Source of the DNA: Actinomycetota bacterium
Lineage (GTDB): Bacteria > Actinomycetota > Actinomycetes > Actinomycetales > Kineosporiaceae
Direction of reading: 5' to 3'
Length of the DNA stretch: 45,152 nucleotides
Assembly (NCBI GenBank): GCA_030837345.1
Contig: JAUPKQ010000075.1
Span: forward strand, 1 to 45,152
Each line of letters starts with the position of its first letter. Within the stretch, counting starts at the first letter, position 1. Of the stretch, positions 34,620 to 42,496 are shown one piece after another. The notes under the pieces are model-generated. The model was not told where the DNA came from and ran no database searches. It worked only from the letters and a program-made list of their open reading frames with translations. Made by a program: the position numbers and the translations under genes.

Positions 34620-34729
34620 GCCTGGAGATCGTCTTTGAGGAGAGAGCGATCAATCGAGCGGCGGGTGGCTCTGTCCGTGAGAATGTGATATCAGTGGGCC
34701 ATATCGCGCGGGCTGGAACGCCTGGCTGA
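34616..34729 (+). pseudogene. truncated RelE/ParE-like toxin
   Basis: GTG 34616 overlaps the antitoxin stop (GTGA) and encodes SLEIVFEERAINRAAG, which resembles the first strand and helix of actinobacterial RelE-type toxins. The next residues lose any resemblance and a stop follows at codon 38, against the usual 80-90 residues. Homology to xth begins just where this frame ends, so the toxin was cut by the same rearrangement. Confidence 0.6.
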
Positions 34730-34955
34730 CGCGGAATCTGCTGGTTGCCGGTGACGTCAGCATTGCCCACCGTGAGGTCGACCTGAAGAACTGGAAGGGC
34801 AATCTAGGTGACGCTGGTTTTCTTGCCTCAAGAGCGAGTGTGTCTCGACGGGCTGCTAGGGAAGGACGGCTTCGTTGACGTCCACCGGTCATTGATTGGA
34901 GAGCTCAGGCTCCTACACCTGGTGGTCTTGGAGGGAAGAAATATTTGATTCGGCT
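34730..34955 (+). pseudogene. middle part of a second xth copy, frameshifted
   Basis: Nucleotides 34740-34955 align with 33901-34110 of intact xth, very closely at first (LLVAGDVSIAHREVDLKNWK) and less so later. Protein homology continues through three frames (QERVCLDGLLGKDGFVDVHR, then YTWWSWREEIFD), so at least two frameshifts are present. The first ~150 codons are missing and the homology stops near codon 226. The missing downstream part of the same copy is found at 42050-42181, so the copy was split by about 7.1 kb of inserted DNA. Confidence 0.85.
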
Positions 34956-35102
34956 GACAGGGCGCACTTGTATGCAAAGCGTTGAGGCGGGCATTCCCCT
35001 CTGGTGATTGACCACGAAGGTACGAATATGACAGGACCCGTGTTGTCCGGCAATATGTTGGTGTCGGCAATTAGAACCGTCGTTTCGATAATTGCTTCGC
35101 AT
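34956..35102. other. AT-richer left edge of the insertion, no gene seen
   Basis: Between the xth fragment and the stop of the restriction-modification gene there is a short AT-rich stretch with no convincing frame, no terminal inverted repeat and no target duplication that I can match to the right-hand edge near 42045. Confidence 0.5.
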
Positions 35103-38100
35103 TCAGCTAGAATAGCAGTGGATTTCTATCCGGGGAAATACCTGGAGGCCGGGATAGATGGGGGGGACTGGTAGAATTCCTGAGGCGGCTAGCTCTGTTG
35201 CAGTGATCCTTGGAGCCGCAGCGATCGCCTCAAGGAGGTCCGATTGCGCGGGCTCCAGGGCCAGGCACTCTCCAAGGATTGTGATGAGTGTTAGGAGGTC
35301 GTTGGTCATGGCAGGTGTCCAGGTGCGGCAGTTAATGTCGTCCAGAGGTGATGACCGTCTCTTGTGTCGGGGGTTACGGGATCGATAATCGAACCAATGC
35401 CGAAGTACCTTCATTCCGCCGACATCATATTCGTAGATCTGCTCTGAAACCGGAGAGATCTGCCCCGTAGATCCAATGAGTAGCGTTTCACTGGGTCGAT
35501 CGTAATCAATGCTATCCGGCATACGGTGAGGAGTGTCTGGAATCGGTGCCAGCACTCTGGAGCGACAGATATCCAGGAAGTGCTCAGCACCCCGAGGGCG
35601 GCCTTCGCCTGGTGCCACATATCTTTCACCAAAGGTATGTAGCCATATGAGCCTTCGACCGATCTTGACTGTCTCTAGCCAAAGCTCCTTGGTTCTCGTG
35701 AAAGGTATTCTAACGCCTGGTGTCTTTAGGTTATCCCGATATCGATAGGTGTATCCATTGTGAGCGGCGAGTCCGGCGACGTATGCAGCCAGATCTTCAG
35801 TAGTGACGTGAAGTTGAAGTTGTTCTTCAAGGTAGGTAAGAAGGCCAGGAGCAACGTTCCCGTCGGTGCGCGCTGGGTCCCGATATAGTGGGTATACGCG
35901 TCCGCTTCGAACATTAAAATGATGTATATCTGGAATGAGGTCGGTGAACGTCAATGCGGGTCCGCTGTTGATTGCGTGGTTGCTTTGCTCCGTTACGAAA
36001 ACCTGTGGCGCTGAGCGGGCCGCCCAAAGTGGTGGTCTGGGCATCACCATTAGCCGACTGTCAGGAATCACCCACTGCCTATCAAAGGACCGGTAGGCTA
36101 TTTGAATTGGCTCGTTCGGTGGCCCCATCTCGTGCGCTATCGTGCTCTGTGCTGCCGGGAAACCGGGGAGCGGGGCCACTTGCCTGTCGATTGATCTATC
36201 TCGTGATTCCACAAATAGGCTTCGGCGTTCATCTTGATCCCCTCTGAGCAGGGTTGACCACCGACGTCGTAAGACCTGAGGGTCTGGCGCGTATGCCCAT
36301 GTTCTGCCAGTTGTGACGCCGCGAGAATTCCACGGAAAGATATCTGTTAACGGAAGGGAGCTCTCCCATTCCTCACTCGCGGTCGGCGCGAATGGCGTTT
36401 CCCATGCGCTGCGGGCGAGGTGCCATCCTGGGGACGACAGAGCAATGTCTCTGAGCTGTGCAAGCTTCTCTTGCCGCGTTCCCTTAAGGGATCTTATATA
36501 TACCTGTGCGGGCTGACCTGGATTTCCCCTTCCATATCTTGCGAAGATCGCAACGCAGAGTTGCCGTCCAACATCCGCACCGAATACCCGTGTCGATTGA
36601 GGGGGACGGTTTCCCTCCGGAGAAAGCTCGATGATCCATCCTTCGTCGCAAATGCGGCGCAAGTACTGCCGCATACCTGCAAACGACCTACCTCTCAGGA
36701 AACTGGCGGGAGTTAGGAACGCGACTACTCCTGACGGACTGTCATCATGTGCTTCAAAGGCTTTCCAGATCGCCCATCTCCAAAAGCACCAGGGCAGCCC
36801 ATACAGATCTGACTCATACCTACCGAGACCTGGACTTCGGAACTCATCCAGCGAGGGTCTGTCGGCAACCTGACCGGTTTGATGAGGGATTGTTCGTCGT
36901 TCCTCGATCCAGGGAGCCTTCCCGCGTGTGTTTTCAACATGTGGCGGGTTTCCGATCACCACCATTACACGCGCCTCACGCTTGACCTGATTCGCTGCCT
37001 GCCGTTCCTGCCCGATCACCTTGTGGGCTGCCGTCAAACGCTGTTGATGTTCGCAGGGGTTCTCAAGGGCATCCGTAAGGAATCTCGCCTCAGTTCGGGG
37101 AACTTCCGTATCAAATCGTTTTTCCAGCGCCTCATGGAGTCGTAGCTCTGTTACGGCATAAGGAGCTGCCTGAATCTCAAACCCGACAAGGCGGCGCTCG
37201 AAGAGCTCTCGAAGTCGCGCAGGGCGAGCGCCTGGCCCTTGTCTGGAATCGACCGTTTCCGCGACGCTGCGAAGTACCTCGACAAGAAAAGTACCTGTGC
37301 CCATTGCAGGGTCGACTACAATGACTTTGTCTCCAGCAAGGCCCCAGGGTTGCTGCATCCTTGAACGAATCACTTCGTCGACGCGGTCAACCATGAATGC
37401 TGCTACGTCGCGGGGGGTGTAGTACGAGCCGCTTTGGCGCCTTAGGATTGGGTCGTAAACGGCGAGAAATCGTTCGTATAGATCGGAGTGCAGGTCGGCT
37501 GTCCCGTCAGAAATGGTAACCCAGTTCACTCCACCAACGACACTGCGAATCGTTTCGATTGTGCGCAGCTGGTCTGCGGCTTCCGTGTCGGTTAGTACGG
37601 ACAGAGCGCGCCCCATAAGAGAGTGTTTCTTCCCGAGCAGTCTGGCGATGTCGTGAAGCGTGCTGGTCGAGACCGGGATTTTGTTGCGACCCGCCAGAAG
37701 AATAGCAAACGTCACTGTTTGTGCATATGCGTTACCAAAATCCTTATCGTTAAGGTCTGGGAAGAGAAGATCTCTCCAATCGGAGGCCAGGAGAGACAGA
37801 TCCTCAAACCCTGGCCCTTTTGAGGGGTCTCCTAGGATCGAATCAACTTCCTCGCGTAGTAGTCGACAGAGCCCGGCGACGATATTGATTAGCTCACCTA
37901 GAGAGCGAGGGCTCTCTGGCTCCCAAAGTAAGAAACCATTGACGAGGGAGATGAAGTCAGGATTAGAGTGGAGGTTATTGTCGGGGTCTGTGACGCTACC
38001 ATCCAGGTGGGCTGATCGTATGAGGTTTCCGTATGAGAAACTGGCCCAGTCTGTACCGTTAGTGTACAGAACGTTCGGAAGGGATTGTAGCTTCTCCCAC

Positions 38101-38477
38101 TGAATCCGGTCTCGCTTCTCGGGCTTCCATTTCGGAGGGATCTGAGCTCCTGGCGCCTTCAGCTCTATATAGCCGACTCGTGTCCCACGGCTGCGGTTGC
38201 TCCCTACGTCGACTGCATAGTCGGGACGAGCTCTCAGGTCTCGTAGCTGGACTTCGCCGTAGGGGACTGCCCGGACTCCCACACTTGCGGCGAGCTTTTT
38301 CAAGAGAACTTCGAGTGGCCCTCGGAGTTGGTCTTCAGCGTTGCCGCCGCGGTTCCACTTCTCGGCAACTGCAGCGCTGAACTGGACAACAGCTTCCGAG
38401 ACGGGATCGCCTACAGCCCTCACCGGACGAGTGGAAGAGCGGCCGATGGGGCTTGGGTTTGGAAGAGACGCGGACAT
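35103..38477 (-). CDS. single-chain restriction-modification enzyme (type ISP/IIG-like)
   Basis: The 1124-residue protein combines nuclease, adenine methyltransferase and specificity regions. The N-terminus has a PD-(D/E)xK core: Pro85-Asp86 in RARPDYAVD and Glu105-x-Lys107 in YIELKAPG. The methyltransferase has SGSYYTPRDVAAFM, the SAM motif VVDPAMGTGTFLVEVL near 388, and the catalytic loop VMVVIGNPPHVEN near 510, where NPPH replaces the usual NPPY/F. The last ~400 residues match the C-terminal specificity domain of type ISP enzymes; no helicase motifs are seen, unlike LlaGI. ATG 38477 follows a GGGGG stretch; GTG 38495 is an alternative start. Base composition and codon use are clearly more AT-rich than in the flanks, indicating recent transfer. 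Confidence 0.88.
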   Translation of the reverse strand: MSASLPNPSPIGRSSTRPVRAVGDPVSEAVVQFSAAVAEKWNRGGNAEDQLRGPLEVLLKKLAASVGVRAVPYGEVQLRDLRARPDYAVDVGSNRSRGTRVGYIELKAPGAQIPPKWKPEKRDRIQWEKLQSLPNVLYTNGTDWASFSYGNLIRSAHLDGSVTDPDNNLHSNPDFISLVNGFLLWEPESPRSLGELINIVAGLCRLLREEVDSILGDPSKGPGFEDLSLLASDWRDLLFPDLNDKDFGNAYAQTVTFAILLAGRNKIPVSTSTLHDIARLLGKKHSLMGRALSVLTDTEAADQLRTIETIRSVVGGVNWVTISDGTADLHSDLYERFLAVYDPILRRQSGSYYTPRDVAAFMVDRVDEVIRSRMQQPWGLAGDKVIVVDPAMGTGTFLVEVLRSVAETVDSRQGPGARPARLRELFERRLVGFEIQAAPYAVTELRLHEALEKRFDTEVPRTEARFLTDALENPCEHQQRLTAAHKVIGQERQAANQVKREARVMVVIGNPPHVENTRGKAPWIEERRTIPHQTGQVADRPSLDEFRSPGLGRYESDLYGLPWCFWRWAIWKAFEAHDDSPSGVVAFLTPASFLRGRSFAGMRQYLRRICDEGWIIELSPEGNRPPQSTRVFGADVGRQLCVAIFARYGRGNPGQPAQVYIRSLKGTRQEKLAQLRDIALSSPGWHLARSAWETPFAPTASEEWESSLPLTDIFPWNSRGVTTGRTWAYAPDPQVLRRRWSTLLRGDQDERRSLFVESRDRSIDRQVAPLPGFPAAQSTIAHEMGPPNEPIQIAYRSFDRQWVIPDSRLMVMPRPPLWAARSAPQVFVTEQSNHAINSGPALTFTDLIPDIHHFNVRSGRVYPLYRDPARTDGNVAPGLLTYLEEQLQLHVTTEDLAAYVAGLAAHNGYTYRYRDNLKTPGVRIPFTRTKELWLETVKIGRRLIWLHTFGERYVAPGEGRPRGAEHFLDICRSRVLAPIPDTPHRMPDSIDYDRPSETLLIGSTGQISPVSEQIYEYDVGGMKVLRHWFDYRSRNPRHKRRSSPLDDINCRTWTPAMTNDLLTLITILGECLALEPAQSDLLEAIAAAPRITATELAASGILPVPPIYPGLQVFPRIEIHCYSS

Positions 38478-38849
38478 GGTTGACCCCCAATGCACCGTAG
38501 CCGTCTATTCAGGTTGCCTTAAGTGCTTGGAGATGTACAGACTGTACAAGGTTGTATATGGTGAGTTACCATGCGCGACTTGTGTTCGGTCGAATGGCAA
38601 GGGCGTGTAGCGGTGTGAGGATAATCTGTGATCGACGTCATGTCGCCTCGTGGTTGCGCATAACGCTGTTTCAGAAGTTGATGTTGCGGACGTGACTACT
38701 GGTCTTGAGACCGTTTCCCTTGCGAAGCATCTGGGAGACTGTTGCAGAGGGGCCGCGTAAGGACTTAGCTCAGGTCGCCGAGGACTCTGCGAGTCGCAGG
38801 ACCCGGAGCGCGTCAGAGGCGAGGCCTGTTGTTCCCGGGGCGAACTCAC
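38478..38849. other. regulatory gap upstream of the restriction-modification gene
   Basis: This AT-rich gap holds the TGTACA pair at 38534-38548 and short broken frames. One plus-strand frame at about 38669-38761 has an acidic start (VSEVDVADVTTG) but no start codon or family and is probably not a gene. No small controller (C protein) gene is visible. Confidence 0.5.
38534..38548. promoter_or_regulatory. TGTACA-N3-TGTACA candidate operator
   Basis: Two TGTACA hexamers, each a palindrome, are separated by GAC about 57 nt upstream of the restriction-modification start. The symmetry suggests binding of a dimeric regulator, but which protein binds is not known. Confidence 0.4.
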
Positions 38850-39812
38850 TTATGCGCTGACCTCGGCGTAGGGAGTCCACTTGGCGTGGCAATCGTCGCT
38901 GCGGAAGGTGTTGAGGCGGTGGCGCCATTGGGGGCGTAGGGCGGGGTTGATGTCGAGGGTGGGTAGGACGCTGGTGACGAGTTGGAGTTCACGGAGGCGG
39001 CGTAGGGCGGGGAAGCCGGGCCAGGTGGTGACGTCGAGGCCGTAGGTGTCGACGAGGGCCCGGTGGGGGTTGACGGGGTAGGCGAAGCGGAGGGAGCCGA
39101 CGGCGGCGGGGGTGAGGTCCCATTCGCGGGGGCCGATGCTGGTGGCGTCGAAGTCGCAGATGACGGGCCCGGTCGGGGAGGGGATGAGGTTGCCGGTGTG
39201 GGCGTCACCGTGGATGACGCCGGGCGGGATGAGCGGCGGGATCTCGACGAGCCCGGTGAGCGAGGCCTCCACCATCCTGAGCTCGGCCGCCAGGTAGTCG
39301 CGGGTCTCCTCGTCGATGGTGTCGGCGTGGGTGACTCGTCGTCGGATGCCGTCGGTGATCCGCCACTGCGGTAGGTCGGGTATCGGTGCGTCGATGGTGT
39401 GGATGGCGCGCAGGATGGTGCCGAGGTCGGTCGGGTGGGGGTCGGGTCCGCCGGGGGTGACCTGTTGCCAGACGGTGACCAGGTGGGGGCCGATCTGGAG
39501 GGGTTGGGTGAGGCCGGGCCAGAGCCGGACGGCGGGTAGGTCGTGGTCGGCGTACCACTGGGCTGCGGCGAGGACGGCGGGGACGCGGGCGCGCATGACG
39601 GGGGAGCCGGGGATGCGTAGCACGGCGCGGGAGGCCGGGAGCAGCATGACGGCGTTGTTGGTGAACTTGGTGCGCGCGGCCCCGGTCGGGTCGAGGCCGA
39701 GCAGCCGGGCGACCTCGTCGACGATCCTGGGCAGTTGCTCCAGGGCGAGCCGGTCGCCGGACTGCGGGGTGCCGTCGGCGGGGGTGGCGGGCGGCGGCGT
39801 GGGCTGGATCAC
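38850..39812 (-). CDS. APH-family phosphotransferase (kinase-like)
   Basis: The 320-residue protein has the aminoglycoside-phosphotransferase/choline-kinase fold: a Brenner motif IHGDAHTGNLI near residues 200-207, and the metal-binding VICDFDATSIGPREWDLTP, where DFD replaces the more common DFE or DWE. N-terminal parts include a strand set around NNAVMLLPASRAVLRIPGS. GTG 39812 overlaps the stop of the upstream regulator, with AGGAGG just before it. The substrate is unknown. Pairing with an XRE-TPR regulator recurs in actinomycetes, which argues for a dedicated two-gene module rather than a classical drug-resistance gene. Confidence 0.85.
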   Translation of the reverse strand: MIQPTPPPATPADGTPQSGDRLALEQLPRIVDEVARLLGLDPTGAARTKFTNNAVMLLPASRAVLRIPGSPVMRARVPAVLAAAQWYADHDLPAVRLWPGLTQPLQIGPHLVTVWQQVTPGGPDPHPTDLGTILRAIHTIDAPIPDLPQWRITDGIRRRVTHADTIDEETRDYLAAELRMVEASLTGLVEIPPLIPPGVIHGDAHTGNLIPSPTGPVICDFDATSIGPREWDLTPAAVGSLRFAYPVNPHRALVDTYGLDVTTWPGFPALRRLRELQLVTSVLPTLDINPALRPQWRHRLNTFRSDDCHAKWTPYAEVSA

Positions 39813-41203
39813 GCCTCCTGGAGTGAAGTGATGGCCTGGGCGAGTTGATCCCCGTCGGGGGACGTGATCCGGGCGGCTTCGAGGGCCAGCGGTGCGAGCC
39901 TGTCGATGACGCGGCGGGAGCGCAGTTGCTGGGCCTGGGTGACGGCCTGCCACCCGAGCGACCACCCGGCGTCCCGGTCGTTGGAGCGCAATGTGGCGAC
40001 GGCCAGGGCGGTGACTTCGAAGGCGCGGCTGCGGGCCTGGTCGGTGTCGCGGGCGGCGACAGTTCGGCTGAGGGCTTCGATTGCCGGGTCGAGGTGCCCG
40101 GCGTCTGTCGTCGAGAGTTCGAGGTGCGTCATGCCGTTCATGGCGTCGAGGTCGGTCGGGCCGAAGAAGTCCACCCAGGGGGTGAGCGTGGCGGTGTCGG
40201 CGCGGGCTAGTTCGTCGGCGGCGCGGTGCAGCGAGCGCAGGGCTTGGGCGGGGTCGCCGAGCATGCCGTAGGCCCAGGCTTCGTTGGCGCAGAGGACGGC
40301 GACGGCGCGGGCGTCGCCGGAGTCCTGGGCTGCGATCTGCCCGAGTTGCAGGAACCGCAGGGCTTCGCTGGTCATGCCACGGTGCAGGTGGAGGCGGCCG
40401 GTTCGGTAGAGGACGTTGGCGAGCAAGGAGGGTCCGTCGGCCTGGCGGGCGTGGGTCAGGGCGTGGGCGAAGTGATGCCGGGAGGCGGAGTACAGGCCGA
40501 GGTCCAGGCTGGTCCAGCCGGTGAGGTTGTGCAGGTCGGCGAGGGCGAGGTGGAGGCGGCGACGGACGTCGTCCGGGGCCTGGGCGCGCAGAAGCCGGGT
40601 GACCCAGCGGGTCTGGGCCACGACGGCGTCGCGGCAGGTTCCGCCTCCGAACTGGTAGTCCAGGGCGCGCAGACCTGCGGTGACGTGTTCGATCTGCTCG
40701 ATGTCTGTGACGCGGACGAGGCCTGGGGGTGGGGTGAAGTCCGCGCCGGGAATGGCCCATTCCTCGCCAATCTGCTGGAGGCTGAGGCCCATTGTGACCT
40801 GAGCGGCATGGGAGAGCAGAAGACGCACCTCGTTCCGCTCGCGTGAGGCAGGGATCGGTGTCGTCCCCGAGATAGTGACCGGGGCGAGGGCGTGGTGACG
40901 CCGTTCCCAGGCCCGGGGGGTGAGGCCGAGCAGGCGGCCAGGGATGCGCAGACCGTCTGCGACCTCGCCGATCTTGGCGTAGGTGGTGATGGCTCCCTCG
41001 CCACGGGCGAGTGCTCCGACGCGCTCGGGTTTGATCCCGGTCGACTCTGCGATCTTCGAGTAGCTGATGCCGCCCCACTTGCGGGCGAGACGGAACACGC
41101 AGCCGAAGTCGTGCCGGGCCAATGCCTGGCGCACGTCCGCTCGGTCCAAGACGTGGGCGGGGAGCGCGGCTGAGGGCACGTAGCCCTTCGTCGAGACGGT
41201 CAT
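39809..41203 (-). CDS. XRE-type regulator with TPR-like C-terminal region
   Basis: The 464-residue protein starts at ATG 41203 (GGGGGAC about 9 nt upstream). An N-terminal helix-turn-helix (ISYSKIAESTGIKPERVGAL) is followed by a long all-helical region with TPR-like repeats (DVRRRLHLALADLHNLTGWT; YRTGRLHLHRGMTSEALRFL; RAVAVLCANEAWAYGMLGDP). Such large XRE-TPR regulators in Streptomyces-type genomes usually sense peptides or other small ligands. It overlaps the kinase gene (GTGA), so it probably controls both. Its GC-rich codons are closer to the host than those of the restriction gene, so the island looks assembled from pieces of different origin. Confidence 0.85.
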   Translation of the reverse strand: MTVSTKGYVPSAALPAHVLDRADVRQALARHDFGCVFRLARKWGGISYSKIAESTGIKPERVGALARGEGAITTYAKIGEVADGLRIPGRLLGLTPRAWERRHHALAPVTISGTTPIPASRERNEVRLLLSHAAQVTMGLSLQQIGEEWAIPGADFTPPPGLVRVTDIEQIEHVTAGLRALDYQFGGGTCRDAVVAQTRWVTRLLRAQAPDDVRRRLHLALADLHNLTGWTSLDLGLYSASRHHFAHALTHARQADGPSLLANVLYRTGRLHLHRGMTSEALRFLQLGQIAAQDSGDARAVAVLCANEAWAYGMLGDPAQALRSLHRAADELARADTATLTPWVDFFGPTDLDAMNGMTHLELSTTDAGHLDPAIEALSRTVAARDTDQARSRAFEVTALAVATLRSNDRDAGWSLGWQAVTQAQQLRSRRVIDRLAPLALEAARITSPDGDQLAQAITSLQEA

Positions 41204-41339
41204 CGGGCAAGTCCCCCTGCTGGTGTCCAACCCCCTCAGCCTGCGCCATCCTCGCCGATCACGGCTACCCCCGGCACTCCCCATCATGGGTACCCCTCAC
41301 GGGGGTGACCTCGTGGCGGAGTAGCGGGTTCGCAGGTCC

Positions 41340-41666
41340 TCAGAGATCGAGAAGTGTCTTGAGGATCCGTTTCACGGTGAAGAGGGTGATCTGGTCCACG
41401 GTGCCGAGGCGGTAGTCGCCGCGCCGTACGGTGATGCTCCGCAGATGCTCGGTCTGGACGTAGCTCACGAGCTTCAGGCCGTTGTCGGGAGTGGGCTCGA
41501 TCTCGACCCGCCAGGGGTAAGGCCGTCGGGTGCTGGTGATCGGGCACACCAGGCGAAGGGGGCCGGTGAACCGTGGCGGGGAGACAACGAGTCCGAAGTG
41601 ATCGAAGCTGGCTTCGGGGTCGACCGGCTCGCCCAGGTCGAAGTGCCAGATCTCACCGGTCAGCAT
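41340..41666 (-). CDS. PemK/MazF-family toxin
   Basis: The 108-residue protein fits the PemK/MazF ribonuclease fold: a first strand GEIWHFDLGEP, then FGLVVSPPRF, LVCPITSTRRPYPWRVEI, and LVSYVQTEHLRSI near the end, where MazF proteins have the conserved QIRTVD-like segment. MazF toxins cut mRNA at short motifs. ATG 41666 lies inside the antitoxin gene (14-nt overlap), giving tight coupling with the antitoxin first, as usual. Confidence 0.85.
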   Translation of the reverse strand: MLTGEIWHFDLGEPVDPEASFDHFGLVVSPPRFTGPLRLVCPITSTRRPYPWRVEIEPTPDNGLKLVSYVQTEHLRSITVRRGDYRLGTVDQITLFTVKRILKTLLDL

Positions 41667-41910
41667 CGATGGCCCAGTCCTGTGCGCCGACGCGCTCCCA
41701 GGCGGAGGTGATGGCCTCTTCGTCGGCGCGTTCCTGCGGCGTCATGGCGTCATGTACCGACTGCCACTGACGCCAGAAGAGATCGGTCTCCAGCAGGTCG
41801 AGGGCTTGCGTGACGACGTCCTCGGTGCTTGCCGTCTGCAACTGGTGCGAGAGTCTGGTCAGCCGGTCTCGCGTGGTCTTGCGTACTCGGACGGGAGTCG
41901 TGTCTGACAT
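41653..41910 (-). CDS. antitoxin of the MazF/PemK pair
   Basis: The 85-residue protein has an N-terminal ribbon-helix-helix-like stretch (VRVRKTTRDRLTRLSHQLQT) and an acidic helical tail (TPQERADEEAITSAWERV) that would wrap the toxin. ATG 41910 follows a TATACT -10 by 6 nt, so the transcript is probably leaderless. The palindrome at 41927-41950 overlaps the promoter and is the likely autoregulatory site. Confidence 0.85.
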   Translation of the reverse strand: MSDTTPVRVRKTTRDRLTRLSHQLQTASTEDVVTQALDLLETDLFWRQWQSVHDAMTPQERADEEAITSAWERVGAQDWAIDADR

Positions 41911-41916
41911 GTGTTC

Positions 41917-41950
41917 AGTATATTTCTACGTAGACTGGGATGTCTACGTA
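41917..41950 (-). promoter_or_regulatory. promoter and palindromic operator of the mazEF-like unit
   Basis: On the minus strand TAGACA, an 18-nt spacer and TATACT (41917-41922) form a good promoter ending 6 nt before the antitoxin ATG. A perfect 9-bp inverted repeat, TACGTAGAC and GTCTACGTA (41927-41935 and 41942-41950), covers the spacer and -35. Each arm also contains TCTACGTA, typical of ribbon-helix-helix operators. Confidence 0.75.
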
Positions 41951-42049
41951 AGGATAGATGTGCAGTGTGTGTCGGTGGTTGAGAGGGAGTTGCGGTGGTT
42001 TGATGGTCTGTGAGTGATCATTGGACCTGGACGGCGGTTGAAGAATGGA

Positions 42050-42181
42050 TCTTCAGCTCGTTTCACCTGTGCTGGCCGCGCTCGTAGCGACGGCAGGGGT
42101 CGACCGGGCGCCGTCCTACGCCGAGCGCTGGAGCGATCACGCGCCCGTCGTCGTCGACTACGACCTGACGCAGACCGGCTG
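42050..42181 (+). pseudogene. 3' part of the second xth copy
   Basis: The frame LAALVATAGVDRAPSYAERW, then SDHAPVVVDYDL and TQTG before a stop, matches the last ~38 codons of intact xth, and nucleotide similarity reaches back to about 42050. It starts almost exactly where the left-hand fragment at 34730-34955 stops, so the two are halves of one copy. It has no start codon of its own. Confidence 0.9.
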
Positions 42182-42436
42182 ATCATGCTCCTCTGCTCGC
42201 GCACGACCGTTTCGGGGACGTGCCGTGCTGGGGCGGTGGCCTCACTGCCTCGGCCGTCGGCCGGTTGCCGGGCACTCCCTTCATGGCGCAGGTCCACGAC
42301 CAGAGCTGCCAGCTCGTCCAGATGCACAACTGAAATACACAACGGCGTTGTAGAGGTGGGTGTTGTAGAGGTGGGTGTTGTAGAGGTGGGCGCCTGGTCG
42401 GCTCGGGAGATCTGCGGGAGCCGTCCGCGTGTCAGC
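42182..42436. other. gap between xth remnants with short tandem repeats
   Basis: No convincing gene is seen. The stretch holds the 15-bp repeats at 42344-42388; an open frame runs through it but is a fusion of xth remnant and repeat. Confidence 0.5.
42344..42388 (+). repeat. three tandem copies of a 15-bp unit
   Basis: The unit GGTGTTGTAGAGGTG occurs three times head to tail (the first copy has GGC for GGT). The period is a multiple of three and the plus frame reads VVEVG repeats, but no gene is supported. Confidence 0.85.
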
Positions 42437-42478
42437 GCCGTCGTTGTCGACTACGGCTTGACGGTGGCGACTGGCTGA
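42437..42478 (+). pseudogene. third remnant of an xth 3' end
   Basis: The frame VVVDYGLTVATG before a stop matches the last residues of Xth (VVVDYDLTVRAE) and the nucleotides match over about 27-30 positions. Like the copy ending at 42181 it ends in Thr-Gly before TGA. It is short, so on its own it would be weak, but two other copies of the same end nearby make it credible. Confidence 0.65.
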
Positions 42479-42496
42479 TCCACGAGGTGCGAGGGG

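Noticed and set aside
38505-38849. 114-codon minus-strand frame upstream of the restriction gene
   Set aside because: No family, no ribosome site and Ser/Arg-rich composition; it covers the likely promoter region.
34956-42045. Transposase, integrase or insertion-sequence ends
   Set aside because: I searched the visible reading frames and the edges and found none, so no mobile element is annotated despite the clear insertion.
42344-42388. CRISPR array
   Set aside because: The units are contiguous 15-bp repeats without spacers, and no cas genes are present.
42014-42478. 154-codon plus-strand frame at the right edge
   Set aside because: It strings together xth remnants and the 15-bp repeat in shifting frames, with no start signal.
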